Shown: positions 1 through 5,789, numbered from the stretch's first letter. The stretch is DNA of 5,910 bases from Schwartzia sp. (in: firmicutes) (GCA_017939945.1 JAGAZS010000017.1:1-5910), one strand, 5' to 3'. The notes: generated by a model from the sequence alone, not told the origin. Made by a program: numbers and translations.

Positions 1-291
1 GGACCGGCGTATGGCTTTTTGATGATCGACGCGTTGTCGGACGGCGGCGTGATGGCGGGATTGCCGCGGGAAACGGCGACGCTTCTGGCGGCGCAGACGC
101 TGCTCGGCGCGGCGCAGATGGTGCTGGCGACAGGCAAGCATCCCGATGTGCTGCGCGATCAGGTGACTTCTCCTGCAGGAACGACCATCGCGGGCGTGCG
201 TGTGATGGAGGACAAGGGCGTGCGCGGCGCACTGATCGACGCGGTGCTTGCCGCGACAAAGCGGTCGGAGGAGCTGGGCAAGGCGAAATGA
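1..291 (+). CDS. proC: Pyrroline-5-carboxylate reductase, C-terminal part (cut by window edge)
   Basis: This enzyme catalyses the last step of proline synthesis, the NAD(P)H-dependent reduction of 1-pyrroline-5-carboxylate to L-proline, in the cytoplasm. The frame is open from base 1, so the gene starts outside the window. The visible 96 residues begin at the family motif (S)GPAYGF and continue through DALSDGGV, GLPR, the LAAQTLLGAAQM helix, a TGKHPDVLRDQV segment and the signature TSPAGTTI. These make up the all-helical C-terminal dimerisation domain, which also forms part of the substrate site. The N-terminal Rossmann domain that binds the dinucleotide lies upstream. The C-terminus is of normal length for the family (about 265-270 residues in total). 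The stop codon overlaps the ylmH start as ATGA, so the two genes are probably translationally coupled. Identification is secure from the motifs; the start and promoter cannot be judged here. Confidence 0.95.
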   Translation, partial: GPAYGFLMIDALSDGGVMAGLPRETATLLAAQTLLGAAQMVLATGKHPDVLRDQVTSPAGTTIAGVRVMEDKGVRGALIDAVLAATKRSEELGKAK

Positions 292-1076
292 CGACGGCAC
301 GGGAAAAAATCGTAAGGTTTTATCGCGGGACGGAAGGGGAAGCGACAGCTGCCCGCCTTGTCGATCTCGCAGAGCAAACGGTGAAGTCGAGGAAATTCCG
401 GGAATCGGATTTTCTCGATCCTTATGGGATGGAAATTGCGGAGACGGTGGCGGCGAATTATGACGGCGTCTCCGTTTTGTTTGACGGCGGGTATCCCGGC
501 GCGGAGCGGCAGAAAGCGGTTTTTGCGCACGCGGATTTCGGGGGCGCGCCGTCTTTTGATATTGCGGTGGTTCGCGCGGAATGGAACGCGGAGTTCGCGC
601 GTCTCACCCATCGCGACGTATTGGGCGCGCTGACGGGGCTCGGCGTCGCGCGGGAAAGGATCGGGGACATTCTGGTGACGACAGGCGCGGTGCGCGTGCT
701 GACGGATCGGAAAATGATGGAATTCCTGCTGGCGGAATGGACGATGATCGGCGCGGCGCATGTGAGCGTGGAGCAGGACAGCGCGGAGTCCATTACGCCC
801 CGGGAGGAACGGACGAAAGACATCAGCGCGACGGTGGCCTCGCTCCGCGCGGATTCCGTGGCGGCGGCGGGGTTCGGCATTTCTAGGAGCCGCGCCGCAT
901 CCGATATTGAGTCGGAAAAGCTACGGCTGAACTGGCAGCCGGTGAAGAATGCTTCACAGCCGGTGAAGGAAGGGGACGTTTTTTCGATGCGGGGCCGTGG
1001 CCGTGTGGAAGTGGTTGAGGTGCGCGGCAAGACGAAAAAAGGCCGCATCGGGATTTCGCTTCGGCGTTATTTATGA
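288..1076 (+). CDS. ylmH: YlmH-type S4-domain RNA-binding protein
   Basis: The 262-residue protein matches the YlmH family in length (Bacillus YlmH is about 257) and in layout. Residues 1-75 form the N-terminal region with FLDPYGMEIA. Residues 85-165 form the central domain with the characteristic LTHRDVLGALTGLGVARERIGDI. Residues 182-249 form a C-terminal S4 RNA-binding domain, including the LRADSVAAAGFGISRSRA helix pair and a VKEGD turn, and end in the basic GKTKKGRIGISLRRYL tail. In Bacillus subtilis, YlmH has been linked to ribosome-associated quality control on stalled 50S subunits, where it stands in for the S4 protein RqcP. A role here is inferred from family membership. ATG 288 overlaps the proC stop as ATGA, with a modest AAGG at 280-283 four bases upstream and a GGAGGAG further away at 267-273, which suits coupled translation. 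The position immediately before divIVA is the usual one. The ylmG gene often found just upstream is absent between proC and ylmH. Confidence 0.9.
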   Translation: MTTAREKIVRFYRGTEGEATAARLVDLAEQTVKSRKFRESDFLDPYGMEIAETVAANYDGVSVLFDGGYPGAERQKAVFAHADFGGAPSFDIAVVRAEWNAEFARLTHRDVLGALTGLGVARERIGDILVTTGAVRVLTDRKMMEFLLAEWTMIGAAHVSVEQDSAESITPREERTKDISATVASLRADSVAAAGFGISRSRAASDIESEKLRLNWQPVKNASQPVKEGDVFSMRGRGRVEVVEVRGKTKKGRIGISLRRYL

Positions 1077-1115
1077 TTTTTACCGAGAGATATATGAAAG
1101 GCAGGGAATGAACGG

Positions 1116-1778
1116 ATGTTGACGCCCGCAGATATACATAACAAGGAATTCAGCCGCGGTTTTCGCGGATACAGCGAGGAAGAGGTTGACGATTTCCTCG
1201 ACGAGGTCATCGAAAGCGTCGAGGAAATGATGAAGAAGATCTCCAAACTGGAAGACGATCTGTCGCTGGAGCAAAAGAAAGTCGCCCAGTATCAGGAAAT
1301 GGAGAAGAATCTTCAGGATACGTTGGCGGTGGCCCAGAAGACGGCAGAAGACGTCGTGGAAAACGCGAAACAGCGCGTGGCGGAAATGGAGCAGGCGGCG
1401 AAAGAGGATTGCGACAGGCTCCGCCATCAGACGGAAATGGCAATCCAGCGCCGCATGGACGACGCGACGGTGAAGGTGCGCGAACAGCAGACGATTTATG
1501 AAGCGGGCGTCGCGCGGGAAAAGCAGTTTATTGTGCGTCTGCGTTCTCTGCTCCGCTCGGAATTGGCCATATTGAATGCAGACGGTCTTACGGAAATCAT
1601 CGGGGCGGACGACGGCGCGCCGGCAGCGGCGCCTGCTCCGAAGCCGGCGGTTGCCGTGCCGGAACCCGACGTGCCTTCTAATTCGTGGCGGGGACAGCAG
1701 ATGGGGGCTCCGGTGGAAACGGACGCCCGTGTGCTCGCGCAGCAAAGGGAAGCAGAAATGCGAAAAGGGAATGAGTGA
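1116..1778 (+). CDS. divIVA: Division-site/pole organiser DivIVA
   Basis: DivIVA is a coiled-coil scaffold that binds negatively curved membrane at septa and poles and recruits division, chromosome-anchoring or growth factors. The N-terminal lipid-binding domain is near-canonical: LTPADIHNKEFSRGFRGYSEEEVDDFLDEV at residues 2-31 (split motif: LTPADIHNKEF, then SRGFRGYSEEEVDDFLDEV). F16 and R17 align with the membrane-inserting Phe17-Arg18 of the Bacillus protein, which is one residue longer. A long heptad-rich coiled coil runs from about residue 33 to 152, in blocks around 33-72 and 73-152. An Ala/Pro-rich, probably disordered segment (165-187) follows, and the tail to 220 is charged. The ATG is preceded by an AGGCAGGGA-type ribosome-binding site at 1099-1107 with 8 nt spacing. 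The 39-nt gap after ylmH has no terminator or clear promoter. The gene is followed directly by lspA, without the ileS gene found here in Bacillus. Total length is typical for the family. Confidence 0.95.
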   Translation: MLTPADIHNKEFSRGFRGYSEEEVDDFLDEVIESVEEMMKKISKLEDDLSLEQKKVAQYQEMEKNLQDTLAVAQKTAEDVVENAKQRVAEMEQAAKEDCDRLRHQTEMAIQRRMDDATVKVREQQTIYEAGVAREKQFIVRLRSLLRSELAILNADGLTEIIGADDGAPAAAPAPKPAVAVPEPDVPSNSWRGQQMGAPVETDARVLAQQREAEMRKGNE

Positions 1779-2235
1779 GGTTTTGAATTCGTCTGTATTG
1801 GCCGTCAGTTTGTTTCTCGTTCTGGCGGATCAAGCGGTAAAGCTGGGAATTGCGCGGACGATGCGGCTGGGGGAATCCATTCCCGTGCTGTCGGGGATTT
1901 TCCATATCACCTATATCGAAAATCCGGGGGCCGCGTTTGGGATGTTGGCGAACCAGCGGTGGTTTTTTATAATCGCGGGGATCTTGGTGATTCTCGCGGC
2001 GTGCGTGATGTATCGACGGCTCTCGGAGACGGGGCGTCTGGTGCGCTTGGGGGCGGCGCTCCTTTTAGGCGGCGCGGTAGGGAATCTGATCGACCGCATT
2101 CGGCTGGGGCGCGTGATTGATTTTCTCGATTTTCGGGTCTGGCCGGTGTTCAATATCGCGGATATCGGTATTTGCGTAGGCGTAGCCTGCCTGATTTACG
2201 CGATTATGCGTGACGGGGAGAAGGAGCGGGAATGA
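1771..2235 (+). CDS. lspA: Lipoprotein signal peptidase (signal peptidase II)
   Basis: LspA is an integral membrane aspartyl protease that removes the signal peptide of diacylglyceryl-modified prolipoproteins just before the lipidated cysteine. The 154-residue protein has the usual four membrane segments, roughly residues 7-25, 63-80, 91-107 and 130-147. The conserved boxes are all present: LADQAVK (D20), ENPGAAFG (N51), GGAVGNLIDR (N105, D108), GRVIDF (D117) and FNIADIGI (N128, D131). D117 and D131 sit where the catalytic aspartate pair of the family is expected. I place the start at ATG 1771, which overlaps divIVA by 8 nt. The reading frame stays open back to about 1576, but that part lies inside divIVA and codes for Arg-rich non-membrane sequence, so it is rejected. 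The purine-rich AAAAGGGA abuts the ATG with no spacing, so initiation may rely on coupling to divIVA. A TTG at 1783 is the alternative start. The stop overlaps the next gene as ATGA. Confidence 0.94.
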   Translation: MSEVLNSSVLAVSLFLVLADQAVKLGIARTMRLGESIPVLSGIFHITYIENPGAAFGMLANQRWFFIIAGILVILAACVMYRRLSETGRLVRLGAALLLGGAVGNLIDRIRLGRVIDFLDFRVWPVFNIADIGICVGVACLIYAIMRDGEKERE

Positions 2236-3146
2236 CGGAGTTTTCGGCGGAGCGTGACGGGGAGCGGCTGGACGTTTTTCTGGCACGGATGGCCATTCAA
2301 GGGGATCCGCTTTCGCGTTCGCGTATCCAGAAGCTCATCACGGACGGCAACGTCACGGTCGACGGCAAACCGGCGAAAGCGAGTCTGCGGCTTGCGGCGG
2401 GCGCGGTGGTGGCGGTGGAGCTGCCGGAGCCGGAAGCGACGGATATTGCGCCGGAAAATATTCCTCTCGATATTCTTTACGAGGACGAGGACGTCATCGT
2501 GGTGAACAAGGCGAGGGGAATGGTCGTGCATCCGGCGGCGGGCGTTTCCAGCGGGACGCTGGTGAATGCGCTGCTGGCTCACTGCAAGGACCTTTCCGGT
2601 ATCAACGTGGCGCTTCGTCCCGGCATCGTCCATAGGCTGGACAAGGATACCTCGGGCGTGATGATTGCGGCGAAAAACGATACGGCGCACCGTTCGCTGG
2701 CGGAGCAGATACAGGAGAAAACGGCGAAGCGCGTTTACTGGGCAATCCTGACGGGAAATATCCGGGAAGAGGAAGGCGTGATCCACGGCGCTATCGGGCG
2801 TAATCCGAAGGACCGGCAAAAGATGACGGTGGTGCGCGAAAACGGGAAAGACGCGACGACGAATTTTCGCGTGTTGGAACGGTTTGGCGCCTATACGTTG
2901 GCAGAATGCCGCCTGATGACGGGACGCACGCATCAGATTCGCGTCCACATGGCTTATATCGGGCATCCGGTGTTGGGCGATCCGAAGTACGGCGCGAAGA
3001 AATGCCCATTTTCCATCGAGGGGCAGGCGCTCCATTCCAAGACGCTGATGTTCACGCATCCGCGCACAGGAGAAAAGATGGAATTCGAGGCGCCGCTGCC
3101 GGAAGATATGCAAATCATTCTGGATGAATTGCGCGGAAAGAAATGA
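2232..3146 (+). CDS. rluD: RluA/RluD-family 23S rRNA pseudouridine synthase
   Basis: The enzyme converts specific uridines in RNA to pseudouridine, most likely in 23S rRNA. An N-terminal S4 RNA-binding domain (about residues 11-62, with RLDVFLARM, LSRSRIQKLI and VTVDGKP) precedes the catalytic domain (about 80-295). The catalytic motif HRLDKDTSG occupies 134-142, with D137 as the predicted nucleophile. Other family marks are VNKARGMVVHPA (91-102), the GRTHQIRVHMAYIGHPVLGDPKYG block (GRTHQIRVH at 231-239, GHPVLGDPKYG after it) and LHSKTLMFTHP near the end. The length of 304 residues and the presence of S4 fit the RluD/YlyB subgroup, not the short RluA type. Exact target uridines cannot be read from sequence. 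ATG 2232 overlaps the lspA stop (ATGA) and has a strong AAGGAG at 2221-2226 with 5 nt spacing. The lspA - rluD - pyrR order is standard in Firmicutes. Confidence 0.94.
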   Translation: MTEFSAERDGERLDVFLARMAIQGDPLSRSRIQKLITDGNVTVDGKPAKASLRLAAGAVVAVELPEPEATDIAPENIPLDILYEDEDVIVVNKARGMVVHPAAGVSSGTLVNALLAHCKDLSGINVALRPGIVHRLDKDTSGVMIAAKNDTAHRSLAEQIQEKTAKRVYWAILTGNIREEEGVIHGAIGRNPKDRQKMTVVRENGKDATTNFRVLERFGAYTLAECRLMTGRTHQIRVHMAYIGHPVLGDPKYGAKKCPFSIEGQALHSKTLMFTHPRTGEKMEFEAPLPEDMQIILDELRGKK

Positions 3147-3160
3147 TAGGGGGATGACGG

Positions 3161-3715
3161 ATGAAAAAACGGATCGAGAAAACGGTGCTGATGGACGCGG
3201 ACGGCGTCCGCCGCGCTTTGACGCGCATCGCGCATGAGATTGTCGAAAAGAATAAGGGCGTGGAAAATCTGGTGCTCGTCGGGATACGGACCCGCGGCGT
3301 TCCTCTTTCGGAGCGCGTGGCGGAGGAGATAGAGAAGATCGAGGGAATCCGTCCGCCGCTGGGCGTACTCGATATCACGCTGTACCGCGACGATCTGTCG
3401 ATGCTGGACTACCAGCCGTTGGTGCGTCCGACGGAAATGCCGGTGGACATCAGCGGAAAGACGATCGTGCTGGTGGACGACGTCCTCTTCACGGGGCGGA
3501 CAATCCGCTCTGCGCTGGACGCGCTGATCGACATGGGACGTCCGAAGAGCATCCAGCTGGCCGTGCTGATCGACAGGGGCCACCGGGAACTGCCAATCCG
3601 CGCCGATTTCGTCGGCAAGAATGTCCCGACGGCCGCGCGGGAAACCGTCAGCGTGCAGCTCGCGGAAATGGACGGGGAAGAAAAAGTCGTTCTCGGTGAG
3701 ATTGTCGAAGAATAA
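3161..3715 (+). CDS. pyrR: Pyrimidine operon regulator PyrR / uracil phosphoribosyltransferase
   Basis: PyrR binds pyr mRNA when UMP/UTP is high and promotes transcription termination in pyrimidine biosynthetic operons. Many members also convert uracil plus PRPP to UMP. The 184-residue protein has normal length. It carries the phosphoribosyltransferase PRPP loop VLVDDVLFTGRT (103-114), an upstream GIRTRGVPLSERVA segment (41-54), TLYRDDLS (73-80) and the downstream LIDRGHRELPIRADFVGKNV region (LIDRGHRELPI at 136-146) typical of PyrR, with basic residues for RNA binding. A strong AGGGGG lies at 3148-3153 with 7 nt spacing to ATG 3161, 14 nt after the rluD stop. It is the last gene of the operon: a terminator follows 12 nt after the stop and no pyr biosynthetic gene follows. 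I see no PyrR-type attenuator in front of it, so it is probably expressed constitutively with the operon and acts in trans. Confidence 0.95.
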   Translation: MKKRIEKTVLMDADGVRRALTRIAHEIVEKNKGVENLVLVGIRTRGVPLSERVAEEIEKIEGIRPPLGVLDITLYRDDLSMLDYQPLVRPTEMPVDISGKTIVLVDDVLFTGRTIRSALDALIDMGRPKSIQLAVLIDRGHRELPIRADFVGKNVPTAARETVSVQLAEMDGEEKVVLGEIVEE

Positions 3716-3727
3716 AGGAATAAGAAG

Positions 3728-3777
3728 AAACTCCCCTTGTGAAAAGCAAAAGAGCTTTTTTACAAGGGGAGTTTTTT
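3728..3777 (+). terminator. Intrinsic terminator of the proC-pyrR operon
   Basis: The arms AAACTCCCCTTGT (3728-3740) and ACAAGGGGAGTTT (3762-3774) are perfect complements. The stem extends inward by GAAAAGC pairing with GCTTTTTT (one G-U pair and one bulged T) around a six-base AAAAGA loop at 3748-3753. Six T residues (3772-3777) follow the core GC-rich arm. The hairpin starts 12 nt after the pyrR stop, which is the expected place. In the minus direction the stem is followed by TTCTTCTTATT, so weak termination of read-through from the convergent gene is possible as well. Confidence 0.93.
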
Positions 3778-3793
3778 GCACGTAGGTGAATCG

Positions 3794-3892
3794 TTACTTA
3801 TTGGAAAGCTTTTCCAAAAATTTTGCGTCAAAATGCGGAATAGAATCCACACTCTTGGTATAAATAAGCAAAACGCGGAATTTATTCCTCAC
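3794..3892 (-). other. Small open frame of doubtful coding status
   Basis: From GTG 3892 the minus strand is open for 32 codons and ends with TAA at 3794. The peptide starts VRNKFRVLLIYTKSVDS and ends FLEKLSNK. It lies just past the hairpin that should terminate the neighbouring ATPase gene, has no ribosome-binding site before the GTG (or the TTG two codons earlier), and is in the same frame as the stop codon of that ATPase, with no stop in between. The composition looks more protein-like than random AT-rich DNA, so a decayed gene fragment or a piece of a dispersed intergenic element is possible. Chance is equally possible at this length. I do not recognise it and do not claim it as a gene. 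Confidence 0.2.
3801..3817. repeat. Short perfect inverted repeat in the intergenic region
   Basis: TTGGAAA and TTTCCAA form 7-bp arms around a 3-nt centre (GCT). The sequence next to it on the plus strand is AAAAATTTT. It lacks a T-tract in either direction that would make it a good terminator. It may be a protein-binding palindrome or part of the AT-rich element around it; no function can be assigned. Confidence 0.5.
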
Positions 3893-3893
3893 T
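3829..3893. repeat. Imperfect 25-nt direct repeat pair
   Basis: Two copies, 3829-3853 and 3869-3893, start 40 nt apart and agree at 20 of 25 positions. Both begin CAAAA(T/C)GCGGAAT and end TCC(A/T)CACT. The second copy contains a small palindrome, GGAAT-TT-ATTCC; the first does not. Because 40 is not a multiple of three, the copies fall in different reading frames, so the repeat is a DNA or RNA feature and not a protein repeat. The surrounding 3778-3902 stretch is much more AT-rich than the genes on both sides. Confidence 0.6.
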
Positions 3894-3896
3894 TTC

Positions 3897-3936
3897 AATG
3901 AAAATGCCCGCAAGCTCAAAAGAGGTTGCGGGCATT
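3897..3936 (-). terminator. Probable terminator of the HerA/YjgR-like gene
   Basis: AATGCCCGCAA (3903-3913) and TTGCGGGCATT (3926-3936) are perfect 11-bp complements. After one G-G mismatch, three more pairs (CTC/GAG) close a four-base AAAA loop on the plus strand. Read on the minus strand the stem ends in ATTTTCATT, a short T-rich tail, 20 nt beyond the stop codon at 3956. In the plus direction the tail is TGTTCATG, so the minus orientation is favoured. Confidence 0.75.
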
Positions 3937-3955
3937 GTTCATGTTGATGGCTTTC

Positions 3956-5620
3956 TCATCCTTTGAACAGTGTTCCGAAAAGACCGCGGGCGAGGCTTGC
4001 GCCTACATTGCCGCCGAGGCTTTTCCCGAAGGAACCGCCGGCGCTGGCGCCGAGGCTCTTTCCTACGGCGCGGCCTACCGTGCCGAGAATGCTGTTGCCG
4101 ACGGACTTGATGGCCTGGTTTTTCGCACGCTCTGCCGCGGCGGCTTGCTTCTCAGCTTCTTTTTGCAGACGGGCCTCTTCTTTTGCCTGCTCGCGGGCGA
4201 TGCGCGCTTCTTCTTTCGCCTGTTCTTTTGCGAGACGGGCGTTTTCTTTCGCCTGCTCCTTCGCGAGACGCGCGTCTTCCTTCGCCTGCTCGGCTTCTTC
4301 GGCGGCGCGCTGGCGGGCCGCCGCTTCTTCCTGCCCGTGACGCATCAGGAATTCATAGGCGGAATCGGAATCGTAGCTTTCCGCGTATTTGCCGTAGAGC
4401 ATGCTGCCCTTGATTGCCTGGTCGCGCTGGTTCTCGGTGATTCCGCCCATGCTGCACTGGGGCGGCAGGATCGATACCTTTTGTGCCATGCCGGGCACGC
4501 CGTCCTCGCCGAGGAACGAGACGAGCGCCTTGCCCGTGCCGAGAGCCTGGATGACTTCCACGGCGTCGAAGGCGGGATTCTCGCGGAAGGAAGCCGCCGC
4601 CGCCTTGACCGACTTCTGTTCGGCGGGAGTGTAAGCGCGAAGGCCGTGCTGGATCTTGTTGCCGAGCTGGGCGAGCACGCCGTCGGGAATGTCGCGGGGA
4701 TTCTGCGTGCAGAAGTAAACGCCGACGCCTTTCGAGCGAATCAGTTTGACGACCTGCTCGATTTTGTCGAGGAGCGCTTTCGACGCGCCGTCGAACAACA
4801 GATGCGCCTCGTCGAAGAAGAAGACCATCTTCGGCTTCGGCATGTCGCCGACTTCTGGCAGCGTCTCAAACAGCTCGGACAGCATCCAGAGAAGGAAGGT
4901 CGAGTAAAGTTTTCCGTTGCTGATCAGACTTTCGCTGTCGAGAATGTTGATCATGCCCTTGCCCATGTCCTGCGTCATCCAGTCGTGGATGTTCAGCGCG
5001 GGTTCGCCGAAGAACACGTCGCCGCCGGCGAGCTCCAAAGCGACAATCGCACGCTGGATCGCCGAAAGCGACGCGGCGCTCATCTTGCCGTAGTCCGGCT
5101 CGAAGTCGCCCCGGTGGTCCTGGATATAATTGATGCACGCCTTGATGTCCTTCGTGTCGATCAGGAGCAGATTGTTGTCGTCGGCAATCTTGAAGATGAT
5201 GTTGAGAAGCGCGCTTTGCAGGTCGTTCAGCTCCAGGATGCGCGCGAGGAGCAGCGGCCCGATTTCCGAAACGGTGGTGCGAAGCGGGATGCCGTTCTTG
5301 CCGAAAATATCCCAAAGCGTTACGGGGCAGCCCTTATAGCTGAAACCGGCTTCGGCAAGGCCGAATTTCGCGATGCGTTTCTGCATGTCCTCGCTGTCCG
5401 TGCCGGGGCAGAGCATGCCGGCGATGTCGCCCTTGACGTCGGCCATGAACACGGGGACGCCCATTTCGCTGAACGATTCCGCCATCACCTTCAGCGTGAC
5501 GGTCTTGCCGGTACCGGTGGCTCCGGCCACGAGCCCGTGACGGTTTGCCATCTTCGGCAAAATGAAAATGTTTTCCCCCTGGTCGTTTTGCGCAATCCAA
5601 ACCTTTCCGTCCTTAAACAT
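3956..5620 (-). CDS. YjgR-family (DUF853) HerA-like P-loop ATPase
   Basis: The 554-residue protein belongs to the HerA/FtsK superfamily of hexameric ATPases, subfamily YjgR (DUF853), whose cellular role is not established. Walker A is GATGTGKT at 33-40, Walker B is MVFFFDEAH at 265-273 (D270, E271), and a sensor-like CTQNP follows at 304-308. Family-typical blocks are FMADVKGDIAG (58-68), HGLRAYTPAEQKSVKAA (325-341), ALGTGKALVSFL (359-370) and ILPPQCSMG (384-392). Residues 430-500 form a charged coiled coil with four 11-residue repeats, and the last 50 residues are Gly/Ala/Ser-rich and end in ARGLFGTLFKG, as in other family members. The start at 5620 is preferred over ATG 5662, because AAGGAGG lies 5 nt before it and the predicted transcript begins at about 5664. 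The gene is monocistronic and convergent to the pyrR operon. No nurA, SIR2 or other nuclease gene is adjacent, so neither end resection nor anti-phage defence is supported by context. Confidence 0.9.
   Translation of the reverse strand: MFKDGKVWIAQNDQGENIFILPKMANRHGLVAGATGTGKTVTLKVMAESFSEMGVPVFMADVKGDIAGMLCPGTDSEDMQKRIAKFGLAEAGFSYKGCPVTLWDIFGKNGIPLRTTVSEIGPLLLARILELNDLQSALLNIIFKIADDNNLLLIDTKDIKACINYIQDHRGDFEPDYGKMSAASLSAIQRAIVALELAGGDVFFGEPALNIHDWMTQDMGKGMINILDSESLISNGKLYSTFLLWMLSELFETLPEVGDMPKPKMVFFFDEAHLLFDGASKALLDKIEQVVKLIRSKGVGVYFCTQNPRDIPDGVLAQLGNKIQHGLRAYTPAEQKSVKAAAASFRENPAFDAVEVIQALGTGKALVSFLGEDGVPGMAQKVSILPPQCSMGGITENQRDQAIKGSMLYGKYAESYDSDSAYEFLMRHGQEEAAARQRAAEEAEQAKEDARLAKEQAKENARLAKEQAKEEARIAREQAKEEARLQKEAEKQAAAAERAKNQAIKSVGNSILGTVGRAVGKSLGASAGGSFGKSLGGNVGASLARGLFGTLFKG
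4145..4276 (-). repeat. Four tandem 33-bp units encoding an 11-residue coiled-coil repeat
   Basis: Within the ATPase gene, codons 449-492 read as DARLAKEQAKE, NARLAKEQAKE, EARIAREQAKE and EARLQKEAEKQ. The first two DNA units (4244-4276 and 4211-4243) agree at 28 of 33 bases, and most differences are in third codon positions. The 11-residue period fits a right-handed hendecad coiled coil. Repeat number could vary between strains by slippage or recombination without shifting the frame. Confidence 0.85.
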
Positions 5621-5625
5621 AAGAG

Positions 5626-5632
5626 CCTCCTT
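5626..5632 (-). promoter_or_regulatory. Ribosome-binding site deciding the ATPase start
   Basis: AAGGAGG on the minus strand, 5 nt before ATG 5620, is a near-perfect Shine-Dalgarno. The upstream in-frame ATG at 5662 has none and lies almost at the predicted transcription start. A small inverted repeat GGCG-CCTAT-CGCC (5641-5653) sits in the 5' leader. Confidence 0.85.
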
Positions 5633-5670
5633 CAATTCATGGCGCCTATCGCCGTTATTCAAACAAGAAT

Positions 5671-5699
5671 ATTATATCAGATTGAAAGAAAATAAGGAA
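5671..5699 (-). promoter_or_regulatory. Sigma-A-type promoter of the ATPase gene
   Basis: Minus strand TATAAT at 5676-5671 is a perfect -10 box with an extended TGA in front (5679-5677). With a 17-bp spacer the -35 would be TTCCTT (5699-5694), which matches the consensus poorly, as is common for extended -10 promoters. Transcription would start near 5664, giving a leader of about 44 nt. Confidence 0.7.
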
Positions 5700-5737
5700 C
5701 TGTCCGACAATAAGTTTCTGCGTATTGCGGCCTGAAA

Positions 5738-5788
5738 GCTTGAAAAAGCACCTGTTTGCAGCGACATGCGAAAAAATTTTTTTCAAGC
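5738..5788. repeat. 10-bp inverted repeat with long centre
   Basis: GCTTGAAAAA (5738-5747) and TTTTTCAAGC (5779-5788) are perfect complements separated by 31 nt. The right arm runs into an AAAAAATTTTTTT tract (5771-5783) that should be intrinsically bent. It lies directly upstream of the plus-strand promoter at 5790-5818, a position suited to an operator or an upstream activating element. Use as a terminator is unlikely given the long loop. Confidence 0.5.
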
Positions 5789-5789
5789 G

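Noticed and set aside
458..1745. Minus-strand ORFs opposite ylmH and divIVA
   Set aside because: Low-complexity shadow frames of two clearly identified genes, with no ribosome-binding sites or recognisable motifs.
1576..1770. N-terminal extension of lspA into divIVA
   Set aside because: The added 65 residues are Arg/Cys-rich shadow sequence of divIVA. The family starts close to the first membrane segment, as ATG 1771 gives.
3147..3160. Possible PyrR attenuator before pyrR
   Set aside because: Only 14 nt separate the genes, too short for terminator/antiterminator structures, and no binding loop is visible.
2196..3781. Long minus-strand ORFs opposite the rluD-like gene and pyrR (2196-3113 and 2954-3781)
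   Set aside because: Arg/His-rich shadow translations of well-recognised plus-strand genes; one runs through the terminator hairpin.
3856..3864. Plus-strand extended -10-like TGG-TATAAA in the convergent intergenic region
   Set aside because: No -35 element at a useful distance and no plus-strand gene downstream; AT-rich DNA gives such matches by chance.
3956..5620. HerA-based anti-phage defence or HerA-NurA resection module
   Set aside because: The sequence is of the YjgR type, and no nuclease, SIR2, DUF4297 or other partner is adjacent; the gene is monocistronic next to housekeeping genes.
5621..5662. Longer start for the ATPase at ATG 5662
   Set aside because: It has no ribosome-binding site, lies at about +2 of the predicted transcript, and adds 14 residues that include the Shine-Dalgarno region of the better start.
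3926..5695. A 589-codon plus-strand ORF antisense to the whole ATPase gene
   Set aside because: It is exactly codon-aligned with the minus-strand gene, so it stays open simply because that gene avoids TTA, CTA and TCA codons, as GC-rich genes do. The product has no recognisable domain, while the minus strand carries clear Walker motifs, a ribosome-binding site and a promoter.
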